DNA from: Pontibacter beigongshangensis
Lineage (GTDB): Bacteria; Bacteroidota; Bacteroidia; Cytophagales; Hymenobacteraceae
Reading direction: 5' to 3'
Assembly: GCF_014332515.1 (NCBI RefSeq)
Contig: NZ_VFSD01000001.1
Span: 1 to 64,000 of the forward strand
DNA length: 64,000 nt
The position numbers and the translations under genes were made by a program. Below the pieces are notes generated by a model. It was not told the DNA's origin. It saw only the letters and a program-made list of their open reading frames with translations, and did no database searches. Shown here piece by piece: positions 52,495 to 61,914 of the stretch (position 1 is the first letter of the stretch; each line of letters opens with the position of its first letter).

Positions 52495-53972
52495 TAGAAT
52501 TGGAAATAGATAAAGGCACTGGAGCTAAATACACCAAAATAAATGAATATCAGAAGGTAAAGGGAGTAAATACCCCAGCGAAGGATAGGGTTAAAGCCTG
52601 AAATGTGAAACCTAACATTTCGCTGCCTTTGAAGGTAATGCACACCCTCCATCACTAAAATAAATAGAACACCCAAAAGAAATTCTTGCTTCACCTGCCC
52701 CATGACATTACTACCATGAACCAGTTGAATGGCAAACGCTTTGGCGCTTTCTAGTAGGTTGCTGAACATGTGTGTGGAGATGTACCAGGCGTCTGAGATC
52801 GTGTTGGCCCTGAAGAAGACCCAGGCCAGGCACACTAAAGAGAAAGTGGTACCCACTTGAATAGACCGGTAAACTGTTTCATTCCTGTTAAGGCCAAATA
52901 GGCTCACAAGGGAATCTCTTTTCTTGGCTGTCATAAGCCCGAAGACCTGGTAGAGGCCGTGCAGGGCGCCCCACACGATGAAGGTCCAGTTAGCCCCGTG
53001 CCAGAGCCCGCTGACCAGGAACACGATGAAAAGGTTGTAGTACCAGCGCCACTTCAGCACCCGGTTACCTCCCAATGGAATGTAAAGGTAATCTCGGAAC
53101 CAGGTAGAAAGGGAGATGTGCCAGCGGCCCCAGAATTCCCGGATGGACTTGGAGAAGTAGGGCCTCCTGAAGTTCTCCATCAGCCTGAAGCCCATCACCT
53201 GGGCCGCGCCAATGGCAATGTCAGAGTAGCCCGAGAAGTCGCAGTAGATCTGGAAGGCAAAGAACACGGTGGCGATGATAAGGGGGACGCCCTCATAGTC
53301 TGTCGGGTTGTTGTAGACCTGGTTGACCATCACGGCCAGCCGGTCGGCGATCACGACTTTCTTGAACAGCCCCCAGGCCATCAGCTTGAGGCCATCCGTC
53401 ACGCGCTGGTAGTTGAACTCGTGCTTTTCCCTGAGCTGGCTGAGCAGGTTGCCCGCCCGCTCAATCGGCCCCGCCACCAGCTGCGGGAAAAAGGTGACAA
53501 AGAGGGCAAAGATGCCAAAGTGTTTCTCGGCCCTGATCCTGCCGTAGTACACGTCTATCGAGTAGCTCATGGTCTGGAAGGTGTAGAAGGAGATGCCCAT
53601 CGGCAGGAGCAGCTCAAAGGCCGGCGCGGCATAAGGAAGATCTAACACCTGAGCCAGATCCCGGGCGGCGGCGTTAAAGAAGTTGTAGTACTTGAAGGTG
53701 AACAGGATGCCCAGGTTAGAGAGGAGGCTGAGCCATAGCCACGGTTTCCTTCTTGCCCTGTTCTCCTCACTGTGCCTGTCCATCATGTTGCTGCACAGGT
53801 AGTCGATGAGCGTGGAGATGACAAGGATGATGGCATAGTCCACGCGCCAGAACATGTAGAAGGTGTAGCTGGCGAAGAGCAGCACCACCCACCTGAACCT
53901 GTGAGGCAGCAGGAAGTAAAGGAGAACTACTGTCGGGAAAAAGACAAGGAACTCGAATGAGTTGAAAAGCAT
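52494..53972 (-). CDS. MBOAT family O-acyltransferase (AlgI/DltB-like)
   Basis: Multi-pass inner-membrane acyltransferase of about 492 residues, start MLFNSFEFLVFFP at 53972 (an upstream ATG at 53984 adds MCFP). Family motifs: FRWVVLLFASYTFYMFW near the start, GISFYTFQTMSYSIDVYYG, FFPQLVAGPIER, YCDFSGYSDIAIGAAQVMGF, REFWGRWHISLSTWFRDYLYIPLGGNR and the catalytic-His segment GLWHGANWTFIVWGALHG. It would move acetyl groups from cytosol to the periplasmic side for polysaccharide O-acetylation. Confidence 0.94.
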   Translation of the reverse strand: MLFNSFEFLVFFPTVVLLYFLLPHRFRWVVLLFASYTFYMFWRVDYAIILVISTLIDYLCSNMMDRHSEENRARRKPWLWLSLLSNLGILFTFKYYNFFNAAARDLAQVLDLPYAAPAFELLLPMGISFYTFQTMSYSIDVYYGRIRAEKHFGIFALFVTFFPQLVAGPIERAGNLLSQLREKHEFNYQRVTDGLKLMAWGLFKKVVIADRLAVMVNQVYNNPTDYEGVPLIIATVFFAFQIYCDFSGYSDIAIGAAQVMGFRLMENFRRPYFSKSIREFWGRWHISLSTWFRDYLYIPLGGNRVLKWRWYYNLFIVFLVSGLWHGANWTFIVWGALHGLYQVFGLMTAKKRDSLVSLFGLNRNETVYRSIQVGTTFSLVCLAWVFFRANTISDAWYISTHMFSNLLESAKAFAIQLVHGSNVMGQVKQEFLLGVLFILVMEGVHYLQRQRNVRFHISGFNPILRWGIYSLYLLIFIYFGVFSSSAFIYFQF

Positions 53973-54318
53973 AGGGAAACACAATAAAGAAACTGCAAAT
54001 TTGAGGCAATTTCTTTTTTAATCAAAGGAACTTGATCCTTAGAGAGAAAATTTATCATACAACGAGTTATTTACTTCAATATGAAGAAGTGGTAAACACC
54101 CATTATTTCTATCAATGTTGTATGTCTCTAACTTTTTCAGATAAGGAACACGAGTACCTGAGTGCTTTGATAAATAAAATTGAAATGGTAAAACTAGATA
54201 AATCTTGAGGCTCTTATAGACAGCGACAGCACATGTCGGAAAATACTTCAGGGATAATATAAAAACTGTGATTGCTTCGTACATAGGCTATGGGGGTAAT
54301 TTAAGTTACGAAATTGTC

Positions 54319-54525
54319 ATGAAACGGAAAGATATAAGCGAACCAGAGCGCCTGAGCCGCTTTGTTAAATCCTTCGATAGCCACAGCCAGGATTTTAAAG
54401 GACTAACCTTAAAGCTGCTTGAATCCGGTCAAAGCATCGAAGCTGTCAGCGCTATGACTGGTGTAAGTCCTTCCACTCTTTATGAGTGGATAGGCCAGTG
54501 GAATGAAAAAAAGAAGTTGGCTTAG
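54319..54525 (+). CDS. IS630 transposase, helix-turn-helix part (ORF A)
   Basis: 68 residues from ATG 54319 (MKRKDISEPERLSRF) with a helix-turn-helix typical of IS630: LKLLESGQSIEAVSAMTGV, then SPSTLYEWIGQWNEKKKLA. DNA-binding half of the transposase. Ends at TAG 54525, but a -1 slip at 54507-54513 would join it to the DDE frame; alone it could act as an inhibitor. Confidence 0.88.
   Translation: MKRKDISEPERLSRFVKSFDSHSQDFKGLTLKLLESGQSIEAVSAMTGVSPSTLYEWIGQWNEKKKLA
54507..54513 (+). promoter_or_regulatory. -1 ribosomal frameshift site A_AAA_AAG
   Basis: A seven-A run followed by G gives the classic slippery heptamer in register with the ORF A frame; slipping enters the frame of ORF B, which is open from there. 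The stop TAG at 54523-54525 lies 10 nt on. Confidence 0.75.
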
Positions 54526-54563
54526 TCAACCGCCAGGGCCAGGGAGGAGGGGCTAAGCCACGC

Positions 54564-55388
54564 TTGAGCAAAGAGCAGAAGCAGGAATTCAAAGAGTTGC
54601 TCCAGAGCCAGGGAGGTTTTTATACCATTGGCCGGCTGCGTAACCTGGCCTTGGAGCACTTTGGCGTAAAGTACGGCAGGCGGCAGATGCAGCGCCTGGC
54701 AAGGGAGCTGCACATGTACTGCTACAAGCCCCAGCCGCGGGACCATCGGCAGCAGGACGGCGCCTGCTGCCGACTCAAAGACAGGGTGCAGGCGGTGGCG
54801 GATGTGCTGCGGATGCGAGGCAGAGACCTGAGCAAGCTCTGTATCGGCTTTGCCGATGAGAGCTCCCAGCAGCTCTACGGCAACACAGCCAGGCTGTGGT
54901 CATTTGAGCGGGGGCTTATCAAGAAGGTGAACACGGACAAGAAGAAGCGCAACTGCTTTGGCTTCTATGCCCTGATGGGCACAAGCGTGCTGAACTTCAT
55001 TGGCAGGGGAAACCAGCAGACGATGCGGCAGATGCTGGAGGCGATTCGTGCAGCAAATCAAGAGGCTCAAACCATTGTGGTGGTCTGGGACAACCACAGC
55101 GCCCACCTGACAAAGTCGGTGGAGGCAAAAGCAGTAGAGTTGGGAATTGTGCTGGTCAATCTGCCTGCTTATTCCCCTGACCTTAATCCGATAGAGCGTG
55201 TATGGAAGCAGATAAAGAAAGCCATCAGTCAAGAAGCTCTCATAAAGACAATGGAGGAGCTAGAGGAAATTATCAGCAGCACCTTTGAGAGCTGTTGCAG
55301 TAAACTATCTTTCGCTAAAAGCTGGATTGAGAACATCTATAATCAAGTATTCGAAAATCATCCTATTTTGATTTCCGAGAAGTTATGA
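54564..55388 (+). CDS. IS630 transposase, DDE catalytic part (ORF B)
   Basis: Catalytic part of the transposase (274 residues from TTG 54564, though it is probably made as a fusion with ORF A). Motifs: SKEQKQEFKELLQSQGGFYT (winged helix-like), then the DDE triad in CIGFADESSQQLYG (Asp), IVVVWDNHSAHLTKS (Asp) and LPAYSPDLNPIERVWKQIKK (Glu), the strongest IS630 signature. Seems intact. Confidence 0.93.
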   Translation: MSKEQKQEFKELLQSQGGFYTIGRLRNLALEHFGVKYGRRQMQRLARELHMYCYKPQPRDHRQQDGACCRLKDRVQAVADVLRMRGRDLSKLCIGFADESSQQLYGNTARLWSFERGLIKKVNTDKKKRNCFGFYALMGTSVLNFIGRGNQQTMRQMLEAIRAANQEAQTIVVVWDNHSAHLTKSVEAKAVELGIVLVNLPAYSPDLNPIERVWKQIKKAISQEALIKTMEELEEIISSTFESCCSKLSFAKSWIENIYNQVFENHPILISEKL

Positions 55389-55845
55389 CCCAGTCTATAT
55401 TAGGTTTCAAGCTGCTCCGTTTATAAGAAAGAAATCATGGATTAAAGTCATCGCACTGCTGTTACGTACCCAAGAAGTTGTAAATGACCGCCTACCCAAG
55501 TCCATTAAAATGCATGCACCGTTAACTACTTTAGATGCTCTAGAACAAGCAATTTTATTATACCAGCCAATTTCCCTCTGTAGATCAACCCATTGCATCA
55601 TTTTCGAAGCTTATTTGTTTTCAGATGTTATGCTAAAATATACAATAGATGAAATAGCAGGATAGATGAAATAGCAGGGGATCTTATAAGTAAAAGTTAA
55701 GACTTAGTTTCCAGTATTGTCCGCTAGTGTGAGCTTAGAGATTTAATTTTGTTTCACAACTCCATAAAGGATTGCAGGTCAATTAATTGAAAAATTATTG
55801 AAATGTCTATAGTTTGGCAAGTTTAAAAGATATGGACCGGATTTA

Positions 55846-55870
55846 GCCTCAAACTCGCACCAGCGGCCGG
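55846..55870 (-). repeat. family D repeat, reverse copy
   Basis: GCCTCAAACTCGCACCAGCGG: the inverse reads GCTGGTGCGAG, as in the other family D copies. Confidence 0.5.
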
Positions 55871-55983
55871 CAAGCTGATTTTCCCTACAAGTTGAGCTTT
55901 AGGGGGTAATGGGGATGATGCAAGAATTATGAAAAAATGAGGGGAAGCTAAAGCTCAAGAATCAAATTTTTCGCAGGTCTTAA

Positions 55984-56012
55984 AACTACCCCAACTCCTT
56001 CAAAGGAGGACA
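55984..56012. repeat. family E repeat, copy 2
   Basis: AACTACCCCAACTCCTTCAA, then AGGAGGA: CTCCTT / AAGGAG short hairpin. Confidence 0.4.
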
Positions 56013-56191
56013 AAGACCGCCATAACAAATTTAAGCGGAGCATCTTTATACAGCTTTAATAGGTTAAAGTTTAAGCTCAGACGAATTTATTTTGTATAAG
56101 TATAGAAGCACTTGGTAATTAATTCCCTAATTTCGCCGTTTCATATAAATGAGAATGTGGTCAGATATACCTGACTTGTACTGATGTAAAT

Positions 56192-56995
56192 ATGTGCAAA
56201 ATAGAGAAAATGCGTAGTCCGCTTACCCTTATCTGGTTTTTTGCAGCCCTTTTAATGCTAGGAGCCTGTGTGCCGCAACGGAAAATAAAATTATTACAGG
56301 AAGAAGCAAACGTAAAGGAACAGGGAGTGGCAGATGAGTTGCTGAAGACAATTAAATTACAACCACCCGTTTATACATTAAAACCTGGAGATATACTCTC
56401 CCTGCAGATACGCACCACCACACCAGCTGAGAACAACTTCCTGGCAGCGCCTGCTACAACCTTTGGCACAGCAACTGATCCTCTGCTCACTGGTTATACA
56501 TTAGATGAGAATGGGAATTTGAACTTACCCGTAATAGGAAATGTCAATCTTCTAAACTTAAGCATGCCAGAAGCGAGAGTGAAGGTAACGGCAGCTCTAA
56601 CTCCTTATTTTGAGTATCCAACAGTTAACCTTAGGTTGCTAACGTTTAAGTATACAATTGTGGGGGAGGTTGGGTCGCAGGGACAATTTTCCTCGCTACA
56701 AGATAACTTAAATTTAATAGAAGCATTGGCCAATGCAGGTGGTTTAACACCTTTTGCTAACAGAGGCCAGGTAAGATTAATAAGGCAGGAAGAGGGGCTT
56801 GCTAAAGTTTATACGTTGAGCCTGCTGGAGGAAGATATAATCGGTATGAAAAATTTTTATCTGCATCCAAATGATATGATTGTGGTAGATCCCTTGCCTG
56901 CAAAGTTCTTTAAGGAGAATATTCTAATGAATACTACTTTAGTTCTTTCCCTGTTATCATCAGTGACATTGTTATTCCTGCGGCTTCGGCAATAG
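56192..56995 (+). CDS. Wza-type polysaccharide export lipoprotein
   Basis: Outer-membrane/periplasmic export channel component of a Wzx/ABC surface polysaccharide system. 267 residues from 56192 (ATG 56210 is an alternative), lipobox MLGAC. Domains: Poly_export (VYTLKPGDILSLQIRT; GYTLDENGNLNLPVIGNVN), SLBB-type beta-grasp (KYTIVGEVGSQGQFSSLQDNLNLIEALANAGGLTPFANRGQVRLIRQ), NFYLHPNDMIVVDPLPA, then a C-terminal transmembrane helix (VLSLLSSVTLLFLRL) as in Bacteroidota. First gene of the export operon with wzc 59 bp downstream. Confidence 0.93.
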   Translation: MCKIEKMRSPLTLIWFFAALLMLGACVPQRKIKLLQEEANVKEQGVADELLKTIKLQPPVYTLKPGDILSLQIRTTTPAENNFLAAPATTFGTATDPLLTGYTLDENGNLNLPVIGNVNLLNLSMPEARVKVTAALTPYFEYPTVNLRLLTFKYTIVGEVGSQGQFSSLQDNLNLIEALANAGGLTPFANRGQVRLIRQEEGLAKVYTLSLLEEDIIGMKNFYLHPNDMIVVDPLPAKFFKENILMNTTLVLSLLSSVTLLFLRLRQ

Positions 56996-57054
56996 AGCAA
57001 CAATGCTTAGGGTAGATAAATGATTAATAGTTTAAATTGATTAAATAATAAAAA

Positions 57055-59424
57055 TTGGAAAATAATAGTTCTCAGCAGGAACCTATTGGTATTACCGTTC
57101 AGAAAATTATCAATAAACTTCTGGCTTACTGGTATATTATACTAGGGTCAGCACTAATTGCTTTAGTGATTGCTTTCTTCATTAACAGGTACACAGAGCC
57201 TATTTTTGAAGTAAGTTCTTCTGTTATGGTGGGGGCAGGTAATACCGAAGCAGTGTCAGCCTCCGCAGTATTGGCAAGTACAGAAATGTTCCGGGCGAAT
57301 CAGAATTTGTCAAACGAATCTATTATATTAAAAAGTAAAGCTTTAGCATTAAAAACGTTGCAGAAGCTTGATTTTGATGTAAGTTACTATAAAAAAGGAA
57401 ATGTAAAACTGACCGAGATTTATAAGGAACATGCTTTTAAGGTTGAATTCGATCCTGCTTCTGAAGTGCCTTATGGGATAATGTTCAACATCAGTTTTGA
57501 TGATAATGAACAATATACCCTTACAAGTGAAAATTCAGGATGGCGGCAACTGACAGAAAATAAAGCCTTCATGTCTGGTCGTTATTACAACCTAAGGGGC
57601 TTTAAATTTAAAGTTGACCTGCATGCCTCTAAAGGGACAGAAGAAGAGCAGTTGCTGTTCAAGATTAATGATTTGAATAATCTTGCGCAATCATACGCCA
57701 ATTCCCTTAACATATCCTTTCCAAAAGATGTCTCTTCCTTGCTGCTTATAAAACTTAAAGGGCCGACTCCTAAAAAGGATATCGACTTCCTGAACGCGCA
57801 TATGGATAGTTACCGGGAGAACAACTTGTCTATTAAAAATACGCAGGCCGAGAATACGGTTAATTTTATAGATGATCAGTTGCTGCAAATCTCCGATTCC
57901 CTTTACTTTATTGAATCCAGGCTTGAGGACTTTAAAAAAAATAATATCTCCCTCGATATCCGGAACAGTGGCAGCACGATAGATGCGGAACTCCGGGAAC
58001 TCCAGTCAGCCAAAGCTGTTCTTCTGCTCAATCAGAAATATTATGATTATCTGATTAATTACATCAATTCAAGGAAGGACTACAATGATGTAATTGTGCC
58101 TTCCAGTTTTGGGATTAATGACAATGTCTTGAGTTCTCATATTACCAGGCTACTTGATCTGCAGGTACAGATAGATGTGCTTTCACAGAGCAGAACGCTG
58201 GCGAATCCTATAGAGTCCAGAAGTCTGGAGGAACTGAAGCGGGAATTAAATGAATTAATCCCGAATTTGCTTAAGAGTATCAACAATGCTGTGGTAGCCA
58301 ACAACATCGAATTAAAAGATATAAACGAACGCATGAATAAGGTGTTGGGTCTTCTTAGGGAAGTTCCTTCAGCGGAACGACAACTTGTCAATATTCAGCG
58401 GCTTTACAATCTTAGCGAAAATCTATATGTCTTTTTGCTTCAGAAAAGAGCAGAAACCGGCATTGCAAAGGCGGCTAATTTCTCCGATGTCACCATTATA
58501 AACGAAGGGAAAGTTTCGTCTCAAATTGCACCCACCACAAGCAAAAATTATATTACAGCCTTACTCTTAGGCTTAGCTTTGCCTATTGGTCTAATCTTCC
58601 TGAGAGATTTCTTTAACAACAAGATCAGGGAGGTGGATGATCTGCGGGGAATCAGCACCATCCCCCTATTAGGTATGATTGGGCATAATAGGAAAGAGCA
58701 GAAATCGCTGATGGAGCATAATCCAAAGTCTGCCCTGGCAGAATCTTTCCGTACCCTGCGCTCTAACCTGAAGTTCATGGTCAATTCAGATTCCGGGGCT
58801 GGTAAGATCGTCGTGATCACGTCGTCTATCAGTGGTGAAGGTAAAACGTTTTCAGCTAAAAATTTGGCCTATATCCTTGCCATTTCCGGCGAAAGAACTC
58901 TTTTGGTGAATGCCGATATGCGCAAGCCTAATGATAATGCTGACCTGGGGGTGCAATCGGCTGTGGGCTTAAGTAATTTCCTGGCCGGGCATGCCACCAT
59001 AGAAAATGTTATTTTTCCAACGAAGGTGGATGGACTGTTTGTGTTGCCTTCTGGTGACATACCACCCAACCCCTCAGAGTTGCTTTTAAGTGAGCGGAAT
59101 AAGGAGTTGATTGTTTACATCAAAAAGCAATTTGATTACATCATCCTTGACACACCTCCGGTAGGAATTCTTTCTGATGGGTTGGAACTGATGCAATTGG
59201 CCGATGTAAATGTGTACATGGTTCGGCAGGAGTATACCCCTAAACAATTCCTGACCCAAATACAGCAGCAGTACGAGTCTGGGAAAGTAAAGAATCTTGC
59301 GATTCTTTTTAACGACGTAAACTTTTCCAAAAATGGCTACGGTTATGGCTACGGCTATGGCTATGGCTATGGCTACTATGCCGAAGACGCTGAGGTTAAA
59401 CCATGGTGGCGACGGTTAGGATAA
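57055..59424 (+). CDS. Wzc-like chain-length regulator/tyrosine autokinase
   Basis: 789-residue inner-membrane BY-kinase controlling polysaccharide chain length. Starts with TTG (57055; no ATG nearby fits better). Order: Wzz domain with first helix (YWYIILGSALIALVIAFFI), a large coiled-coil periplasmic part, the second helix (ALLLGLALPIGLIFLRDFF), then the cytosolic kinase: SALAESFRTLRSNL, Walker A SISGEGKTFSAKNLA, Walker A' NADMRKPN, and Walker B DYIILDTPPVGILSDG. A C-terminal tail of GY repeats (GYGYGYGYGYGYGYY), then AEDAEVKPWW, holds the autophosphorylation tyrosines. Works with Wza (56192). Confidence 0.95.
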   Translation: MENNSSQQEPIGITVQKIINKLLAYWYIILGSALIALVIAFFINRYTEPIFEVSSSVMVGAGNTEAVSASAVLASTEMFRANQNLSNESIILKSKALALKTLQKLDFDVSYYKKGNVKLTEIYKEHAFKVEFDPASEVPYGIMFNISFDDNEQYTLTSENSGWRQLTENKAFMSGRYYNLRGFKFKVDLHASKGTEEEQLLFKINDLNNLAQSYANSLNISFPKDVSSLLLIKLKGPTPKKDIDFLNAHMDSYRENNLSIKNTQAENTVNFIDDQLLQISDSLYFIESRLEDFKKNNISLDIRNSGSTIDAELRELQSAKAVLLLNQKYYDYLINYINSRKDYNDVIVPSSFGINDNVLSSHITRLLDLQVQIDVLSQSRTLANPIESRSLEELKRELNELIPNLLKSINNAVVANNIELKDINERMNKVLGLLREVPSAERQLVNIQRLYNLSENLYVFLLQKRAETGIAKAANFSDVTIINEGKVSSQIAPTTSKNYITALLLGLALPIGLIFLRDFFNNKIREVDDLRGISTIPLLGMIGHNRKEQKSLMEHNPKSALAESFRTLRSNLKFMVNSDSGAGKIVVITSSISGEGKTFSAKNLAYILAISGERTLLVNADMRKPNDNADLGVQSAVGLSNFLAGHATIENVIFPTKVDGLFVLPSGDIPPNPSELLLSERNKELIVYIKKQFDYIILDTPPVGILSDGLELMQLADVNVYMVRQEYTPKQFLTQIQQQYESGKVKNLAILFNDVNFSKNGYGYGYGYGYGYGYYAEDAEVKPWWRRLG
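59336..59380 (+). repeat. in-frame TAYGGY tandem repeat in wzc
   Basis: About seven 6-bp units code the Gly-Tyr tail of the kinase; slippage by a unit would add or remove one tyrosine without changing frame. Confidence 0.85.
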
Positions 59425-59575
59425 TTCGGTAAGGAAAAGAATTATGTATGTGTCGCAATATTATAAAAATTGGATAATATTCAAGAAAGCATTAACCCCA
59501 AAACCGTTTTTTCGTTACAGTCGGAATGATATTTAAAATTTTGTCCGTAATGAATAAGGTTTACCAATTAAATCT

Positions 59576-60514
59576 ATGAATAAAAGTTCTAAAATCTATG
59601 TCGCCGGGCATCGGGGAATGGTGGGGTCTGCCATTTGCCGCAAGCTGGAGCAGGAAGGTTATACCCATATTATTACCAAAACATCAAAGGAACTGGATCT
59701 TCGGGATCAGCAGGCTGTTCTTAGCTTTTTTGAAAGCGAAAAGCCTGATTATGTTTTCCTGGCTGCTGCTAAAGTTGGAGGAATTCAGGCCAATAATACC
59801 TACCGGGCTGAATTCCTGTACGACAACCTCATGATAGAGGCTAATATTATCCATGCAGCCTATGTGCATGGAGTCGCAAAACTTCAGTTTCTGGGCTCTT
59901 CCTGCATTTATCCTAAAATGGCACCCCAGCCACTTAAAGAAGAGTATTTGCTGACCGGTCCGCTTGAGCAGACAAATGAATCATACGCCATTGCCAAAAT
60001 TGCCGGCATTAAACTTTGCGAGGCCTACCGTGATCAGTATGGTTGCAATTTTATCAGCGTTATGCCTACTAACTTATATGGCTATAACGACAATTACGAT
60101 CTGAACAACTCGCATGTGTTACCAGCGCTTATCCGCAAATTTCATGAGGCCAAAGACAACGCAGCTCCCTCTGTTACCGTATGGGGCACAGGCAGCCCCA
60201 GAAGAGAGTTTTTGTTTGCCGATGACCTGGCAGAAGCATGTATCTTCCTTATGGAGAACTACAGTGGTCGTGAGTTGGTGAATATCGGAACAGGTGAGGA
60301 TGTGACCATCAAAGAGCTGGCCCTGCTGGTAAAAGAGGTAGTTGGCTTTGAGGGCGAGCTTGTCTTTGATACCACCAAACCCGATGGTACCCCGCGCAAA
60401 CTCATGGATGTTTCCAAACTGCACCAACTGGGTTACCAACACAAAACGCAACTGAAAGAAGGCATTGCCCTGGCTTACGCTGATTTCAAAGAAAAATATG
60501 TAACAACTGCCTAA
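59576..60514 (+). CDS. fcl: GDP-L-fucose synthase
   Basis: Epimerase-reductase that turns GDP-4-keto-6-deoxy-D-mannose into GDP-L-fucose with NADPH. 312 residues. SDR features: cofactor motif [45 protein letters not shown] with the catalytic Ser/Tyr region [18 protein letters not shown] (YxxxK), [10 protein letters not shown] and the family segment [23 protein letters not shown]. Follows wzc by 151 bp; uses the product of gmd downstream. Confidence 0.96.
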   Translation: MNKSSKIYVAGHRGMVGSAICRKLEQEGYTHIITKTSKELDLRDQQAVLSFFESEKPDYVFLAAAKVGGIQANNTYRAEFLYDNLMIEANIIHAAYVHGVAKLQFLGSSCIYPKMAPQPLKEEYLLTGPLEQTNESYAIAKIAGIKLCEAYRDQYGCNFISVMPTNLYGYNDNYDLNNSHVLPALIRKFHEAKDNAAPSVTVWGTGSPRREFLFADDLAEACIFLMENYSGRELVNIGTGEDVTIKELALLVKEVVGFEGELVFDTTKPDGTPRKLMDVSKLHQLGYQHKTQLKEGIALAYADFKEKYVTTA

Positions 60515-60602
60515 TGTGATTAGGTTTCATGTGCTGATGTGCTAATTATTATATTAAAATCATCTCATATTCAGCATTAAATATTAAGAAAACCATATCA
60601 TT

Positions 60603-60637
60603 TCCCCTCCTTTTTTGAGGAGGGTGGGGGTGGTTTT
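60603..60637. repeat. family E repeat, copy 3
   Basis: CCCCTCCTTTTTTGAGGAGG, then GTGGGGGTGGTTTTT: a CCTCC/GGAGG hairpin with T-run between fcl and gmd. A similar stretch lies at 47019. Could also terminate. Confidence 0.55.
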
Positions 60638-60686
60638 TAATAATACTATATACAATTTCTATTTTTGAATTTCTAATCTATATAAA

Positions 60687-61799
60687 ATGAAAACAGCCCT
60701 CGTTACTGGCATTACAGGACAAGATGGTGCCTATTTAGCTGAATTATTACTAAGCAAAGGATATAAAGTTCATGGTGTAAAACGTCGTAGCTCACTTTTT
60801 AACACCGACCGTGTAGATCACCTGTACCAGGACCCGCATGAAAAGAACGTGAATTTTAAAATGCATTATGGTGACCTGACAGACTCTACCAATATTATCA
60901 GGATCATTCAGGAAACTCAGCCGGATGAGATTTATAACCTGGCTGCCATGAGCCATGTAAAGGTAAGTTTCGATACGCCTGAGTATACGGCCAATGCAGA
61001 TGGCCTGGGTACATTACGTATCCTGGAGGCTATCCGGATTTTGGGTTTAACAGAGAAAACCCGTATCTACCAGGCTTCTACTTCAGAATTATATGGTCTG
61101 GTGCAGGCAGTGCCACAGTCGGAGACTACTCCTTTTTATCCCCGTTCTCCTTATGCTGTAGCCAAACTCTATGCCTATTGGATCACTGTCAATTACCGCG
61201 AGGCATACGGCATGTATGCCTGCAATGGTATCCTGTTTAATCATGAGTCTCCGTTGCGAGGCGAAACCTTTGTGACGCGTAAGATAACAAGAGCTACAGC
61301 CAGAATTGCGCTGGGGCTGCAGGATAAATTATATTTAGGTAATCTGGATGCCAAGCGTGACTGGGGCCATGCGAAAGATTATGTGGATGCCATGTGGCGC
61401 ATTCTGCAGCAGGATGTTCCTGAAGATTTCGTAATTGCTACCGGGGTAACCACTACGGTGCGTGATTTTGTAAAAATGGCTTTTGCCGAAGTAGGCATAG
61501 AGCTAGAATTCAGAGGAGAAGGAGTAGAGGAGAAGGGTTTTGTAAAAGTTTGTGCTGATCCGGATTATCAGGTAGAGATTGGGAAAGAGGTAGTAAGTGT
61601 TGATCCTAATTACTTCCGCCCTACTGAAGTGGAATTGCTTATTGGCGATGCCACGAAATCAAAAACAAAACTCGGTTGGGAACCAAAATACGATTTAGCT
61701 GCATTAGTTAAAGATATGATGCAAGCAGATATTGAATTATTTAAACGCGATACATATCTGGCAGAAGGTGGCCACCGCATTCTTAACTATCATGAATAG
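60687..61799 (+). CDS. gmd: GDP-mannose 4,6-dehydratase
   Basis: Converts GDP-D-mannose to GDP-4-keto-6-deoxy-D-mannose, the precursor of GDP-fucose and rhamnose-type sugars. 370 residues. Motifs: [102 protein letters not shown] (YxxxK) and [20 protein letters not shown]. 172 bp after fcl. Together with fcl it supplies GDP-L-fucose. Confidence 0.97.
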   Translation: MKTALVTGITGQDGAYLAELLLSKGYKVHGVKRRSSLFNTDRVDHLYQDPHEKNVNFKMHYGDLTDSTNIIRIIQETQPDEIYNLAAMSHVKVSFDTPEYTANADGLGTLRILEAIRILGLTEKTRIYQASTSELYGLVQAVPQSETTPFYPRSPYAVAKLYAYWITVNYREAYGMYACNGILFNHESPLRGETFVTRKITRATARIALGLQDKLYLGNLDAKRDWGHAKDYVDAMWRILQQDVPEDFVIATGVTTTVRDFVKMAFAEVGIELEFRGEGVEEKGFVKVCADPDYQVEIGKEVVSVDPNYFRPTEVELLIGDATKSKTKLGWEPKYDLAALVKDMMQADIELFKRDTYLAEGGHRILNYHE

Positions 61800-61848
61800 T
61801 AGAAGTCTTAATTAGAAAAAGAGATATTCTATCTTAAAAGTATTAGTG

Positions 61849-61856
61849 TATCTTTG
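61849..61856 (+). promoter_or_regulatory. candidate Bacteroidota -7 box TATCTTTG
   Basis: Exact TAnnTTTG match about 59 bp before the wzm start, in a 115-bp gap. The -33 box is unclear. May give the ABC exporter its own promoter. Confidence 0.4.
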
Positions 61857-61914
61857 CAGGCAGAATAAACTCAAGTCTTAATAAGAAGAGTTTATTCTGC
61901 TTTTGTTTATAAAT

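Larger units (their letters stand above)
54217..55397 (+). mobile_element. IS630-family element with -1 frameshift
   Basis: 1181-bp element. Imperfect 26-bp terminal inverted repeats begin TAGAC (54217) and share TCGGAAA at positions 20-26 (about 19 of 26 identical); both ends are flanked by TA (54215-54216, 55398-55399), the target duplication of IS630. It carries two overlapping frames, HTH then DDE, joined at an A-run. Only IS630 ends of this kind are seen again at 50017. Confidence 0.88.
55400..56191. other. gene-free AT-rich region before wza
   Basis: Open frames exist on both strands just right of the IS (for example plus frame 55405-55665) without a recognisable family; the IS may have interrupted an older gene here. 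Contains family D (55846-55870) and family E (55984-56012) copies. The wza promoter should lie in 56050-56180. Confidence 0.4.

Noticed and set aside
52959-53645. 228-codon forward frame inside the MBOAT gene
   Set aside because: Antisense shadow of a well-supported acyltransferase gene; its composition (many Pro, His, Asp, Glu) is typical of such shadows.
60603-60637. Terminator between fcl and gmd
   Set aside because: It resembles a dispersed repeat (47019, 55984) rather than a dedicated terminator, so it was listed as a repeat.
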